From Chitinivibrio alkaliphilus ACht1 (lineage in GTDB: Bacteria > Fibrobacterota > Chitinivibrionia > Chitinivibrionales > Chitinivibrionaceae): 64,000 nt of DNA. The stretch's first letter is position 1. Each line of letters opens with the position of its first letter. Positions 1 through 9,766 of this stretch are shown here, in pieces. A program made the translations under genes and the position numbers. The notes beneath the pieces are model-generated. The model saw only the letters and a list, made by a program, of their open reading frames with translations, ran no database searches and was not told the origin of the DNA. Where the stretch lies: NCBI RefSeq assembly GCF_000474745.1, contig NZ_ASJR01000001.1, positions 62,001 to 126,000 on the forward strand, in the 5' to 3' direction.

Positions 1-1617
1 GGACGATTTTCTCTCCGAATCCCCTATAATATAGGTCCTTCTGGAAGGGTTTATGATATTTTAGCACAGGAAAATGATGTTTTATGGGTTGCGACAGATG
101 ATGGGTTATGGCGGTTTTCCGCAGGGTGGACACAATATGGGAGTCTCGATGGAGTACCTTCGGAGACGGTCTATTCTTTGAACCAAGGAGAGAGTGGCGA
201 AATATATATAGCTACTAAAGCTGGGCCTGCAAGATATATTGATGGAGATTTTTCCCGTATTGGAACGGGGGAAGAGGAGCATCTGTTGTCTCAGCCAGTT
301 TATGCCATAGCTCGTGATGCTGAGGGGGTATGGTATTTTGCTCTGGAAGAGTCTCTTTTGGAGTATTATGATGATGAAGACTACACGTATATTGGCACAG
401 AACAGGGCTTGTACGACTCTCGTGTGACGGCTTTGTTTATTGATTCTCGCGACCGTCTCTGGGTTGGGACCCGGGGTGGGGTTGTTCGTTTTGATGAAGA
501 GGGGCGTCGTCGTTTCAATCTTGGTGAAAATACGGTTGTTAAAAGCTTTGGTGAAGAGGATAGTCATACACATTGGGTTGCCACAGATCGAGGAGCCTCA
601 CAAATTGTTGAAGAGGAACAGGAGTCCGGAAGCCCCGAGTATGTTATAACAATATTTCATGAACGCAACAGTTTACACTCTTCTCATATTACGGATGTTG
701 TTATTGCACAAAATGGTGATATATGGTTAAGTACCGATAGTGGCATTGAGCGGTATCAACGTGGACAAATGCGTGCGTCTCTGTTCTTTGAGAATCTGCT
801 CCCTTCCCTTGGTATTGATGATATGTGGCATGCGGCTGCAGCTGTTGTGTATCCTATTGGCGACTGGGGGTCGGTTGGGTTTTTCTGGAACCAACTCTAT
901 TTTGGAGAAATAGAAACAGGAGGGGTGAGTGGAACAGGTCAAGCAGGGTCGCAAGAGTCTGCCTTTGAGTTTGAGACAGGCCTTTCCTATGGGTTTCCCG
1001 TGACCTCTGATTTTTCCCTCGGTTTAAACTTGAAATATGCCTACAGTCGACTTGAACGAGATCGGGCAGAGGCTACAACTGTAGCTGTAGATGCAGGGTT
1101 ACTCCGTCGTAATCTTTTTATCGATAATTTAGACTTGGGTTTTGTCTTGAAGAATATGGGACCTCCAGTCACATACTCTGAGAGCGAAGCTGCTGATCCT
1201 ATTCCCTTTCTTGCTCGTTTAGGACTGAGCTACGCCCCCATAGATCGTCCCGGCTCCCGCTTAGTTGTAGCTGTGGATGCCAATAGAGAAATTGTCTATC
1301 GTGATGAAGATGGGGGGTATAATTTTATTCAGGCGATCTATTATGATCTTCTTCGTCGTGATGATGAAAAGTCATACATGGATAAGTTTCGTGAGATCAT
1401 TTGGCACGGCGGTGTGGAGTACACTTATGCGGATTTTATCTCCTTTCGTTCTGGTATTCTGTATGATGATGCGGGGTCCCGTTCAGAGCTCTCTATTGGC
1501 ATTGGCGCTGAGTTGAATAACATCCTTGCTGATATTTCGATTATTGTGAGTACCCTTGGGGACGACAATCAGGTCCGTGAAAATCAAACCCGATTTTCTG
1601 TTACCTACATCCCTTAA
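1..1617 (+). CDS. Beta-propeller / PorV-UPF0164-like outer-membrane fusion protein (5' partial)
   Basis: The frame is open from base 1, so the true start lies upstream; the stop is TAA at 1615. The first ~270 visible residues carry repeats of the two-component-regulator propeller type (VWYFALEES, LWVGTRGGV, IWLSTDSGI: W-T/S-x-x-G blades). The last ~260 residues read as an outer-membrane beta-barrel, with alternating strands such as GLSYGFPVTSDFSLGLNLKYAY. This resembles the PorV/UPF0164 family linked in other phyla to type IX secretion. Family placement is from memory of motif style, not a search. The gene sits 18 bp before a large exported protein, so co-expression is likely. The job is unknown; a surface sensor or secretion accessory is an inference. 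Confidence 0.72.
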   Translation, partial: GRFSLRIPYNIGPSGRVYDILAQENDVLWVATDDGLWRFSAGWTQYGSLDGVPSETVYSLNQGESGEIYIATKAGPARYIDGDFSRIGTGEEEHLLSQPVYAIARDAEGVWYFALEESLLEYYDDEDYTYIGTEQGLYDSRVTALFIDSRDRLWVGTRGGVVRFDEEGRRRFNLGENTVVKSFGEEDSHTHWVATDRGASQIVEEEQESGSPEYVITIFHERNSLHSSHITDVVIAQNGDIWLSTDSGIERYQRGQMRASLFFENLLPSLGIDDMWHAAAAVVYPIGDWGSVGFFWNQLYFGEIETGGVSGTGQAGSQESAFEFETGLSYGFPVTSDFSLGLNLKYAYSRLERDRAEATTVAVDAGLLRRNLFIDNLDLGFVLKNMGPPVTYSESEAADPIPFLARLGLSYAPIDRPGSRLVVAVDANREIVYRDEDGGYNFIQAIYYDLLRRDDEKSYMDKFREIIWHGGVEYTYADFISFRSGILYDDAGSRSELSIGIGAELNNILADISIIVSTLGDDNQVRENQTRFSVTYIP

Positions 1618-1635
1618 TAGAATAAGGTCGTATCT

Positions 1636-4600
1636 ATGCGATATTTCTGGTTTCTTTTTGTTCTTGTGTCCATAGCTGCTGGTGAGATAACCGTGGAAAG
1701 TCCGAGCTTTTCGCATCGTGAAGCAGCTCAGATTCAGCCGCAACGATCACACGCTAGCTCCGTGGTGCGGTCAGCTGCGTCACCAGATAGTGTAAAAATA
1801 TACGCACTTTTGGTTGAGTTTCAGTCTGATAGCTCCTTAAGCACCACCGGTACCGGGCTTTTTGGATTTCGAACAGACAGTCTTCCCCTCACCCTTGCTG
1901 ATGAAGAAGAGTTGGCATGGTATCGCTCCGATACGGTATATCGTTTTGATAATCTGCCACATAATGGACAGTATTTTCACGATCAACTTACCTTTGTACA
2001 AAATTATTTTGATCGGGTTTCTCAAGGTAATCTTCACGTTGATTTTGAACTCTTTCCTTCACAGGAACGCATGAGTTCTGAATATCCCGAGGCATTTCAA
2101 GTACCCTTACAGATGATGCGATATTCTCCGGGAGAGCCTCGTCCAGGTGAATCAGATCTTGAATTTTCGCGGCGTCGTACTACCAGCCTTCTCCGTTTTA
2201 TTCGCGATGCTATTGTAGAAGCGGATACCACGGCGTCTCCTTTCTCATCCTTGGTGATGGATGATTCCGGTACTCTTTGGGAAGTTACTGAACAAGGGGA
2301 TTCCACGAAGACATTTATCCTAATTTTTTACGCAGGGTCGAGTTATCTTACCGATGGAGCGGGAAATCCTCTTGCCTCGGACAGTCCATCAGATATGATT
2401 CACACCTTTATTAGTCGTGATTTTTTTGAAGAGTATTATTCGCCCGAAAATGACACGGTGTTTGCCGGTGCAGTGAGTGAAAAGGATGGAGTAGTGGGGC
2501 TTTCCGTACAGGGCCAGCATGAGGATATTCGTATCAGCGAAGTAATGATGAGCCCCGAAACGTCAAATCAAGATAGTTTAAACTGGGGGATTAACGGGAT
2601 ATTAGTGAATCAGCTTGCACGTCAACTTGGCGCTCCAACCCTTAATACTGCTGGATTTCCCGCTATTGGAGCTTTTGGAATTATGGATTATGCAGGGTAT
2701 TCTGCAGGAAAAGGGTTTATTCCACCGTATCCTTCAGCCTTTACCCGCTATTTTATGGGGTGGGATACTCCGTTGCTTTTTGATGAGGGAGAAGAGCGTT
2801 TGGCTGCAGTCAGCGCCTCTGGAACATCCTCTGAACGGATGCTGAAGGTGCCCCTCAATGAGACAGAGTATTATCTTATTGAGAATCGGCAACGGAATCT
2901 TTCTACAAAAGACCCCTTTGTCTACGACACTACGGATAGTGAGGTGCATATCTCGTCAACAGTGGATAATTTCTATTTCGATAGTCTCGACCTCACCACT
3001 TCTACAACGGGAAGTAATACGATTATTGATGTTGATAATTTTGATATTGGGCTTCCCGGATCAGGTCTTTTGGTATGGCATGTAGATGAAAAAATTATTC
3101 AGGCCCGTCTTGAGGATGACCGTCTTAATATGGATTCTTCTTATCGTGCTGTTTCCCTAAAAGAAGCCGATGGTGTCATGGATATCGGTGTTGAGTTTGT
3201 TAATGCCTTGGGGCAACGAATTGATGATTATGGCGGTGCCGAAGACTTCTTTCCTCACTATAGTTCCCGAACATCCCGAGCTATCGGAAGTATGGGCCCC
3301 TTTACGGCTCCATCAACACGAACAAATGACGGTGGGCAAAGTTTCCTTGATCTCTCCTTTACTCCTGTTTCTCCACATGGACGGGAGCGATATTATTTGA
3401 GAAAAGGAAGTGATGACGGTTTTGATGGATATATTGTTGAAAACTTTATCGACACCTTTTTTACGGTCACTGCCGAGGTTGGTAAGACGATTCCTCAGTT
3501 TCACCGTTCTCGCCAAAAATCACTCGGTGCACGGGGCGCCCATGAATTTCTTCCGGGGAACTTCTTGGTTGATACAACAGGAACGGAAATTTTTCTTCTC
3601 GATACAACGGGAGTGTACTTTCTTCTCACCGCTTCTAATACCGTTGTTACAGATTCAGCACACCTGCATCATTTTGAATCAGTGGACGGTTCTCAAGATT
3701 CGATTTTCGTGAGCGGGGTGCTTCCTCGATCAATGCCGCACATGCCTTCTGCTCTTGATAGTACCGGAATCCTTATTCCTTCCGAAGAAACTCTTTACCT
3801 GTTTACTACGGGGGAGTATCCCTTTACTCTCGACTCTCTTGCTCTTCCTCTTTCTGCAACAACTGCTGTTTCTGTATCAGAATCTTCTTTTTGGGCTGTT
3901 GGAGGTGATGCGGGGGTTGTCCTTGGGTATAAGGATAGCTTGCTTACCTCTTTTATGCCCGAAGGTTTTGAAGCTCCTGTTGCGGCAGTGGCCTGTATTG
4001 ATCTTTCCCAACCGCTCTTTGCCGGTATTGATACGCTGGGTAATATTGCCGTTATGGATACAGGGGGCGTTCGCGCAGAGTATTCCGTAGATAGTCGTGA
4101 TATTCATCCGGGGCCTTTTGCTCTGGCAGCTGCTGATCTTGGTGCTGAAGAAGGTGTTGTTTTAGTTGTGACTGATCGTAAGAACGGGCTGTATATCACT
4201 CGTCTCTCCTCATCGCATTCGAGCTTCTCCCCAGACGCGTATGTCACTACGGATGCTCAACATTTCACGGACATCTATCGTGGCTATGCTGCACCTGACA
4301 ATCCTTCACCTCCTGTGTTTGCTGATATTGATGGTACGGGAACACCGGACATTTTAGTGGGAGGAACAAATGGCGTATACGCCTTTGATCTTCGTGGTGT
4401 TCTGAAACGTGGGTGGCCAGCCATACTTGATGAGCGATTTTCTTCCGTACGACGTTCGATTACCACATCTCCCATAGTTGGAGCCCAAGGTGGATCAACA
4501 CGTACTCTTTTTTCAACGGGAACGGGAGAGAATGTTACTACATATATCACCAAAATAGATTCGGTTCGTTCCTACGACTTTCATGGCGAGACGCAATATG

Positions 4601-5346
4601 CCTTGTATTTCACCACTGAAGATTCACGGGTGGATAGTAGCTTAGGGCATCGTCCCGGTTTTGTTGATACGGTTTTAACACAAAATGACTCCCTTGTTCC
4701 GGCAAATTTTGCTCCCGGTGGTATTATTGATTTTCGCGATCAACGGGGCGAACGTCTTGATACGGTGGTTACAACAAATGCAGGGCGTCAACGAACGTCC
4801 ATATGGCCTGTTTCTATGGGTGGTGCTGCGCAAACCTCTCCTCTTATAACACGATTTACAGAGGATGAGACAAAAACAGATCTTGTTGCGGTAACGGAGT
4901 CTGGAACCTATGTGAGATGGTCCATGGATACAACCTACCTCAACTTTACCCAAGCATCGTGGCGAATGGTGGGAAATACTCCTGGGCGCTCCTTTTTTAC
5001 GACGGCATCTCCAGCATCAACAGAAAAAGAAGAAGAACTTGATGGTTTTTATTCCTATCCAAATCCGCGTACCATACGTCGAGGAGAAGAGGCATCGGTG
5101 CGATTTCGCTACGACTTAGGAGCTTTTGCCGAGGATGTCCGTTTAACCATATTTACAATGGATGGCATGCCAGTATATCGTTCTGAAGACTTAACCGGGT
5201 ACGCAGGAAGTAACGAGTATCTTCTTGCAGATCTTTCACCCTTTGGCTCTGCAGTATACCGTGCGATCCTTCGGGTCCGTTTTGATTCAGGTACAGAGGT
5301 TCGTTCTTCATGGAACATGGCAATTATTAGGGATGGTGCTGAATGA
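1636..5346 (+). CDS. Exported M6-peptidase-like protein, active site lost, with FlgD/T9SS-type C-terminus
   Basis: 1236 residues with an N-terminal signal peptide (about 1-16). Residues ~50-420 look like an M6 (immune inhibitor A) metalloprotease domain, including the downstream GAFGIMDYAGYSAG and PSAFTRYFMGWD blocks. At the zinc site, where M6 enzymes have HExGHxLG, this protein has N325-Q-L-A-R329-Q-L-G, so both histidines and the glutamate are gone. The middle holds an FG-GAP/VCBS-like stretch (PPVFADIDGTGTPDILVGG). The last ~95 residues (YSYPNPR... to ...AILRVRF) are an Ig-like C-terminal domain of the FlgD/type-IX sorting style. Its stop overlaps the next start (ATGA), so the two are co-translated. 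A structural or binding role is more likely than proteolysis. Confidence 0.75.
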   Translation: MRYFWFLFVLVSIAAGEITVESPSFSHREAAQIQPQRSHASSVVRSAASPDSVKIYALLVEFQSDSSLSTTGTGLFGFRTDSLPLTLADEEELAWYRSDTVYRFDNLPHNGQYFHDQLTFVQNYFDRVSQGNLHVDFELFPSQERMSSEYPEAFQVPLQMMRYSPGEPRPGESDLEFSRRRTTSLLRFIRDAIVEADTTASPFSSLVMDDSGTLWEVTEQGDSTKTFILIFYAGSSYLTDGAGNPLASDSPSDMIHTFISRDFFEEYYSPENDTVFAGAVSEKDGVVGLSVQGQHEDIRISEVMMSPETSNQDSLNWGINGILVNQLARQLGAPTLNTAGFPAIGAFGIMDYAGYSAGKGFIPPYPSAFTRYFMGWDTPLLFDEGEERLAAVSASGTSSERMLKVPLNETEYYLIENRQRNLSTKDPFVYDTTDSEVHISSTVDNFYFDSLDLTTSTTGSNTIIDVDNFDIGLPGSGLLVWHVDEKIIQARLEDDRLNMDSSYRAVSLKEADGVMDIGVEFVNALGQRIDDYGGAEDFFPHYSSRTSRAIGSMGPFTAPSTRTNDGGQSFLDLSFTPVSPHGRERYYLRKGSDDGFDGYIVENFIDTFFTVTAEVGKTIPQFHRSRQKSLGARGAHEFLPGNFLVDTTGTEIFLLDTTGVYFLLTASNTVVTDSAHLHHFESVDGSQDSIFVSGVLPRSMPHMPSALDSTGILIPSEETLYLFTTGEYPFTLDSLALPLSATTAVSVSESSFWAVGGDAGVVLGYKDSLLTSFMPEGFEAPVAAVACIDLSQPLFAGIDTLGNIAVMDTGGVRAEYSVDSRDIHPGPFALAAADLGAEEGVVLVVTDRKNGLYITRLSSSHSSFSPDAYVTTDAQHFTDIYRGYAAPDNPSPPVFADIDGTGTPDILVGGTNGVYAFDLRGVLKRGWPAILDERFSSVRRSITTSPIVGAQGGSTRTLFSTGTGENVTTYITKIDSVRSYDFHGETQYALYFTTEDSRVDSSLGHRPGFVDTVLTQNDSLVPANFAPGGIIDFRDQRGERLDTVVTTNAGRQRTSIWPVSMGGAAQTSPLITRFTEDETKTDLVAVTESGTYVRWSMDTTYLNFTQASWRMVGNTPGRSFFTTASPASTEKEEELDGFYSYPNPRTIRRGEEASVRFRYDLGAFAEDVRLTIFTMDGMPVYRSEDLTGYAGSNEYLLADLSPFGSAVYRAILRVRFDSGTEVRSSWNMAIIRDGAE

Positions 5347-8300
5347 AATTTGCAATACTTCTATTTCTTTTTACAATAATTGTTTATGGGGAATCGCCGT
5401 GGGTGTATGCGCATAAGACTCTCTCTCTTGAAAATTTCTCTATTCACTACCCAAAAGAGTATGAACGGTATGCCCATGAAGTGGGGAAGATCCTTGAGGA
5501 TATTTATCCTATTTTTACTGAAAAGTACGGTCTTGTACTTCCTAATAAGACCGATGTTATTATCAGTCGGGATAATCACAACTCCTGGGCCGCAGCAGTA
5601 CAGAACACTATCAGTATCGGTGTTGAACCAATGGATTTTAATCTTCGGGGAACGTCCCAGTGGTTAGAAAATGTCGTGACCCACGAGTTTTCTCACATCG
5701 CTTCTATTAGTACAGGGTTTAAATTTCCTGCGTGGATGCCCTACATTCAAGCAGGTACATTCTCTCATCCGAATGAGCAAAATCAAGTGAACGGGCTCTA
5801 TATATATCCTTCTGATATCCTCCCACCATGGTTTTTTGAAGGGATTGCTCAGTATGACAGTAAACTGTACGGGACGGAATCATGGGATAGCCACCGTGAT
5901 ATGATTCTTCGTGCAAAGATACGGGAAGATTCCCTCATGAGCTGGGATGACTTGTCGGTCTTTCGTGGAAGGGCAGATGCCTATGAAATGGTGTATAACC
6001 ATGGGTTTTCTCTTGTTTCATATATTAATGAAATGTATGGCGATGGAAAAGTTCAGGCTATCCTGCGAGCTTCTTCACGGGTAGGGAGGGGCAATTTTGA
6101 TCGATCTATTGAAGAGGTGTTGGGTATTTCAGGGCGTGAACTGTATGATGAATGGAAAAGTTCTTTGCAGAAACGGTATGAACAGCAAGTCGCTCAACTG
6201 GGAGATACCACGGAAGCTCGGGCCATTTCAAACCACGGATTCAATAATTTTTCCCCTCGTTTTAGCGAGGACGGCAGTCGTCTTTTCTATCTTTCAAATG
6301 CAGAAAGTGCGACCTTTGGCCAACAACTTTACAGCTATAATCTAGACTCATTTTATGAGATCTCCTACGACGACACTGTTCGGTCTCGCCTTGAAAATCA
6401 TTTTGTGACCGGATCGTATGATATTCTTAATGATACCTTAGTTACATTTTCCAGTACACACTCGCCCCAGTCTCGAATTCCTCATTCTGAAGGAGGCGGG
6501 CGGTATCGAACATTGTATCGAGGGGGTATTTCTCCAACCGACAGTGCTGTCTCTCGCCAAAGACGGCGATCCTTGGTACAGATGAGTGAAAATGGTAATT
6601 TCACCGCTCCATCCTTTTCTCCCACTGGAGACACTGTGGCTGCGGCGTTTTCGCGTCGAGGCGTAGCAACCTTAGCTCTTTTGGATACGACGGGCTCTAT
6701 TCTACGTGAAATTCCTGATTTTTTGGAAGATAATAATCCCATTACTGCTCTTTTTTCAACGCATTGGGCGCCGCAAAAAGATCGGATTGCCTTTGATTTT
6801 CTTGATCGTGAAAGCCGTTCCGTTGCCTGGTATGATCTTCGTAAAGATAGTTTGGTCGTGCTTGAGTCACCGGGAGTGGATGCGCGGGATCCGTTCTTTT
6901 CACATACAGGAGATGCTCTGTATTTTGCATCAGACCAAAGTGGGATTTTCAATATTTACCGACATTGTCTTGAGACGAATAGGACCGTTCAGGTAACGAA
7001 TGTTACAACGGGCGCCTTTTCCCCCGCCGTAGATTCAGCCGAAAACCGCTTGGCCTATACTGGCTATACTGCTGGGGGGTATCACATCTTTTTGAAAGAG
7101 AGCCTTCCTGACTCTCTTTTTACAACGCCCTCATCGGCTCAGTTAGAGGATCGATCTCCCGCTTTTTCTCAAGATGATCTTTTCGACGCACAGAGAACTC
7201 TCTCTGGTTCGGTAGAACCATATCGCGCTTTACCTCGTCGTCCGCTTATTGTACCAACCCTCATGCATGAGAGTATTCTTTCCCGGGAAGATGATCTGAG
7301 CAGAGGTATTTCACACCTAAAATATGGCGTTGTCGCAAATATTCTGGATCCCTTGAGTTGGAATGATCAAGGAAATGCTTTTACCGCCTTTTACCTAACG
7401 GAATCGCTTTGGCAGCAATTTCGAAATGCAGTATTTTTTGATAGCTATAATCGATCAGATAATAAAAAAATAGCCTATGATCTCGGTCTTGCCTTTCATA
7501 CAGGAATGTTTCCTGTAGATATGGACCTCTTTTTCTTCTTTCGGAATGTTCCCGCAACCAATGAGTTTGTTCATGATTACTCAGGCGAGGATGTTTTGGA
7601 AGAGAGTGATGTATCCATACAGCCAAGTATGCTGGAGCTAAAGCTTTCCCATGCCTTAGGTAATAGCTTTCGTGGAACCTTTTTTACCAGTTATCTGAAT
7701 CAGAATAATCAAATAAACATTTCTCCTTTTGAAGATGGTAGTCAATATTTACGATTACAGGTGGGGAGTATTTTCCGGCAAGGCTTTCTTGTATCTCTTC
7801 TTCAGCAGCCCTATACGGAACGACGAGAGATTTCTCCCTATGGGCTTGCCCTCCGTCTCCAATATGATTACTCTCTTGGTAGATTTGTCGATGAAGAACG
7901 TATATTGACCATTGAAAATGGACGTATTCAATCGAACTTAAATAGATATAATTTCCATACCTTCAGTGGAGAGATGAAGTATGGGAGCCCCTCTTTTCTT
8001 CTTCCTGACTTTGACACGGAGATTAATGTCGGAGCAACCTATATACGTATTCCTCAAGGAACACGTGATCGGATTGATTCTCTTCGAGAGGGGGCAACCA
8101 GCAAGGATAATTATATTGGAGGATTTCCATCTTTCTTCCAACCCTCTCTGATTCTTCCAGGATATTCTCTTTCCTATCGGGCTGATTCAACTCTCTATGA
8201 GTTACGTGATGAATATGGGAATGTTACTGATACCATGGTGTATTATGAGGATAGTCTTCTCGTATCGGACAATATTATTCTTGATGCATCGTTGTCGTAT

Positions 8301-8675
8301 CGTGTGCCGCTTTGGCCGGGGGAAACCATTGACCGTACACTTGGCTTTCTCTATTTTGACCGCCTCTTTGGTGGGGTTAATTTTGGGGGCGCCTTAACTG
8401 CGGAAAATGTTGAAGATCTTACGAATAAGTCACATAAAGATATTTTACTCTATTTTGGTACGGAGCTGCGCCTTCAAACCATTGCCTTTAATGGCTTTCC
8501 CCTGTCCATGTCATTTCGCTGGGACAGAGGACTTGATAAACCCGCGCCAGTTGGGGGAGATCGTTTTACCTTTATGTTTGGGTTTGCCTTTGATAATTGG
8601 AATATTATTGCAGAACCAGCCGGGCATCGTCATTTCGATGGGGTGCGTCATATTCCCACTGCAATGGGGCCGTGA
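5343..8675 (+). CDS. HExxH peptidase - TolB propeller - outer-membrane barrel protein
   Basis: 1110 residues with a signal peptide (about 1-17). A gluzincin-type zinc peptidase domain occupies roughly 20-270, with HEFSH at 114-118 and a likely third ligand in FFEG (E166). Residues ~290-600 carry TolB/WD40-like propeller repeats (FSPTGDTVAAAF, FSHTGDALYFASDQSG). The remainder (~640-1110) is rich in amphipathic strands typical of an outer-membrane barrel, ending in FGFAFDNWNI and RHFDGV. It overlaps the upstream gene by 4 bp. In contrast to its upstream neighbour, the catalytic motif is intact. An outer-membrane-anchored protease exposing or clipping secreted proteins is an inference; its substrate is unknown. 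Confidence 0.75.
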   Translation: MKFAILLFLFTIIVYGESPWVYAHKTLSLENFSIHYPKEYERYAHEVGKILEDIYPIFTEKYGLVLPNKTDVIISRDNHNSWAAAVQNTISIGVEPMDFNLRGTSQWLENVVTHEFSHIASISTGFKFPAWMPYIQAGTFSHPNEQNQVNGLYIYPSDILPPWFFEGIAQYDSKLYGTESWDSHRDMILRAKIREDSLMSWDDLSVFRGRADAYEMVYNHGFSLVSYINEMYGDGKVQAILRASSRVGRGNFDRSIEEVLGISGRELYDEWKSSLQKRYEQQVAQLGDTTEARAISNHGFNNFSPRFSEDGSRLFYLSNAESATFGQQLYSYNLDSFYEISYDDTVRSRLENHFVTGSYDILNDTLVTFSSTHSPQSRIPHSEGGGRYRTLYRGGISPTDSAVSRQRRRSLVQMSENGNFTAPSFSPTGDTVAAAFSRRGVATLALLDTTGSILREIPDFLEDNNPITALFSTHWAPQKDRIAFDFLDRESRSVAWYDLRKDSLVVLESPGVDARDPFFSHTGDALYFASDQSGIFNIYRHCLETNRTVQVTNVTTGAFSPAVDSAENRLAYTGYTAGGYHIFLKESLPDSLFTTPSSAQLEDRSPAFSQDDLFDAQRTLSGSVEPYRALPRRPLIVPTLMHESILSREDDLSRGISHLKYGVVANILDPLSWNDQGNAFTAFYLTESLWQQFRNAVFFDSYNRSDNKKIAYDLGLAFHTGMFPVDMDLFFFFRNVPATNEFVHDYSGEDVLEESDVSIQPSMLELKLSHALGNSFRGTFFTSYLNQNNQINISPFEDGSQYLRLQVGSIFRQGFLVSLLQQPYTERREISPYGLALRLQYDYSLGRFVDEERILTIENGRIQSNLNRYNFHTFSGEMKYGSPSFLLPDFDTEINVGATYIRIPQGTRDRIDSLREGATSKDNYIGGFPSFFQPSLILPGYSLSYRADSTLYELRDEYGNVTDTMVYYEDSLLVSDNIILDASLSYRVPLWPGETIDRTLGFLYFDRLFGGVNFGGALTAENVEDLTNKSHKDILLYFGTELRLQTIAFNGFPLSMSFRWDRGLDKPAPVGGDRFTFMFGFAFDNWNIIAEPAGHRHFDGVRHIPTAMGP

Positions 8676-9766
8676 TGGCTTTGACCGTTTTTTTGCAAGG
8701 GGCCTTTCTTCTTTTTTTGCTGTATCTTGGTGCACGACTTCTAAGACCTAGAAAAGTGAGCCGTGGAGAACCACCGGCGTTTTTCTCCGTGATAATACCG
8801 TTTAAAAATGAAGCGAACAATTTGTATGCCCTTCTTAGCTCACTTGCGGAGCAGCGCTGTTCTATTCCATACGAGATTATCCTCGTGAATGACCACTCCA
8901 ATGATGCCTACGAAACGGTGCTTACAGAGATTCGTGGTGCCTTTGCTGAGATCCCTCTCCGGGTATATCATGCCCCCGATCCATCAGAAGAGTGTACCTC
9001 AAAACAAAATGCCATGGAATACGGCGTTGCTTTTGCTGAGGGAGACTGGCTTATTTTCACAGATGCTGATATGGTATTTTTTCCGTCGTGGCTCGAACAG
9101 TACTATGCTGCTTGCTGTGAGAAAAAGAGTGATTTCTTTTTTGGTCGAACAGCCATGGTGGTCTCAAAGAATATTTTCTCCTGTCTTCAGGCCACGCAAC
9201 TGGATCTACTCTTTGTTTCTGCATGGATACTGGCTCGTGCAGGTTTTGATAGCTCCTGTATGGGTAATAACATGGCTATTCGCAAGACCGTATATGATGA
9301 ACTTGGTGGTCAACCAGGTTTAGGCTATTCCATGGTAGAAGATAAAAAACTTATGACCGTTCTTCGCAGACGGGGGTATGGTATATCTCCAACGCCTAAT
9401 TTTTCTTCCTGTGCCTATACGTATCCTGAAAAAAGTATGAAGGGGATGTATTTGCAGCTTCTGAGATGGTTTAAGGGTGGGGGAAAAGAGTCACCTTTTT
9501 TATGCGGTCTTGGAGTGCTTTTGTTGAGCAATATGGGGGTTACCCTCTATGGATTCGTATCCGGAGACTTGTATTTTCCCATACTGCACGGTGCTGTGTG
9601 GGCAGTGCTTCTTTTTCTCTATTTCTACGCCGTGGTGGTCACCAAAATACACCTTTCTATACCAAATCTTCTCATTTACATACTCTGTTTTCCTGTGATA
9701 TGCCTGTGTCTTGGGTGTTCCATGCCTTTTACTGGGGTGGTATGGAAGGGCGAAAAGGTTTCTTAG
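8675..9766 (+). CDS. Family 2 glycosyltransferase, membrane-bound
   Basis: 363 residues. The start is ATG at 8675, which shares a base with the previous stop (TGATG); an in-frame GTG at 8672 is the alternative. One N-terminal membrane segment (about 3-20) precedes the GT2 domain: FSVIIPFKNE near the start, the metal-binding TDAD (LIFTDADMVFF), the acceptor-site ED (SMVEDKKLM) and the QLLRW motif. Two or three C-terminal hydrophobic segments follow. This is the processive/ceramide-glucosyltransferase-like layout, using a nucleotide sugar at the cytoplasmic membrane. The product is unknown; context suggests envelope glycan. The stop overlaps a convergent gene by 4 bp. Confidence 0.8.
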   Translation: MALTVFLQGAFLLFLLYLGARLLRPRKVSRGEPPAFFSVIIPFKNEANNLYALLSSLAEQRCSIPYEIILVNDHSNDAYETVLTEIRGAFAEIPLRVYHAPDPSEECTSKQNAMEYGVAFAEGDWLIFTDADMVFFPSWLEQYYAACCEKKSDFFFGRTAMVVSKNIFSCLQATQLDLLFVSAWILARAGFDSSCMGNNMAIRKTVYDELGGQPGLGYSMVEDKKLMTVLRRRGYGISPTPNFSSCAYTYPEKSMKGMYLQLLRWFKGGGKESPFLCGLGVLLLSNMGVTLYGFVSGDLYFPILHGAVWAVLLFLYFYAVVVTKIHLSIPNLLIYILCFPVICLCLGCSMPFTGVVWKGEKVS

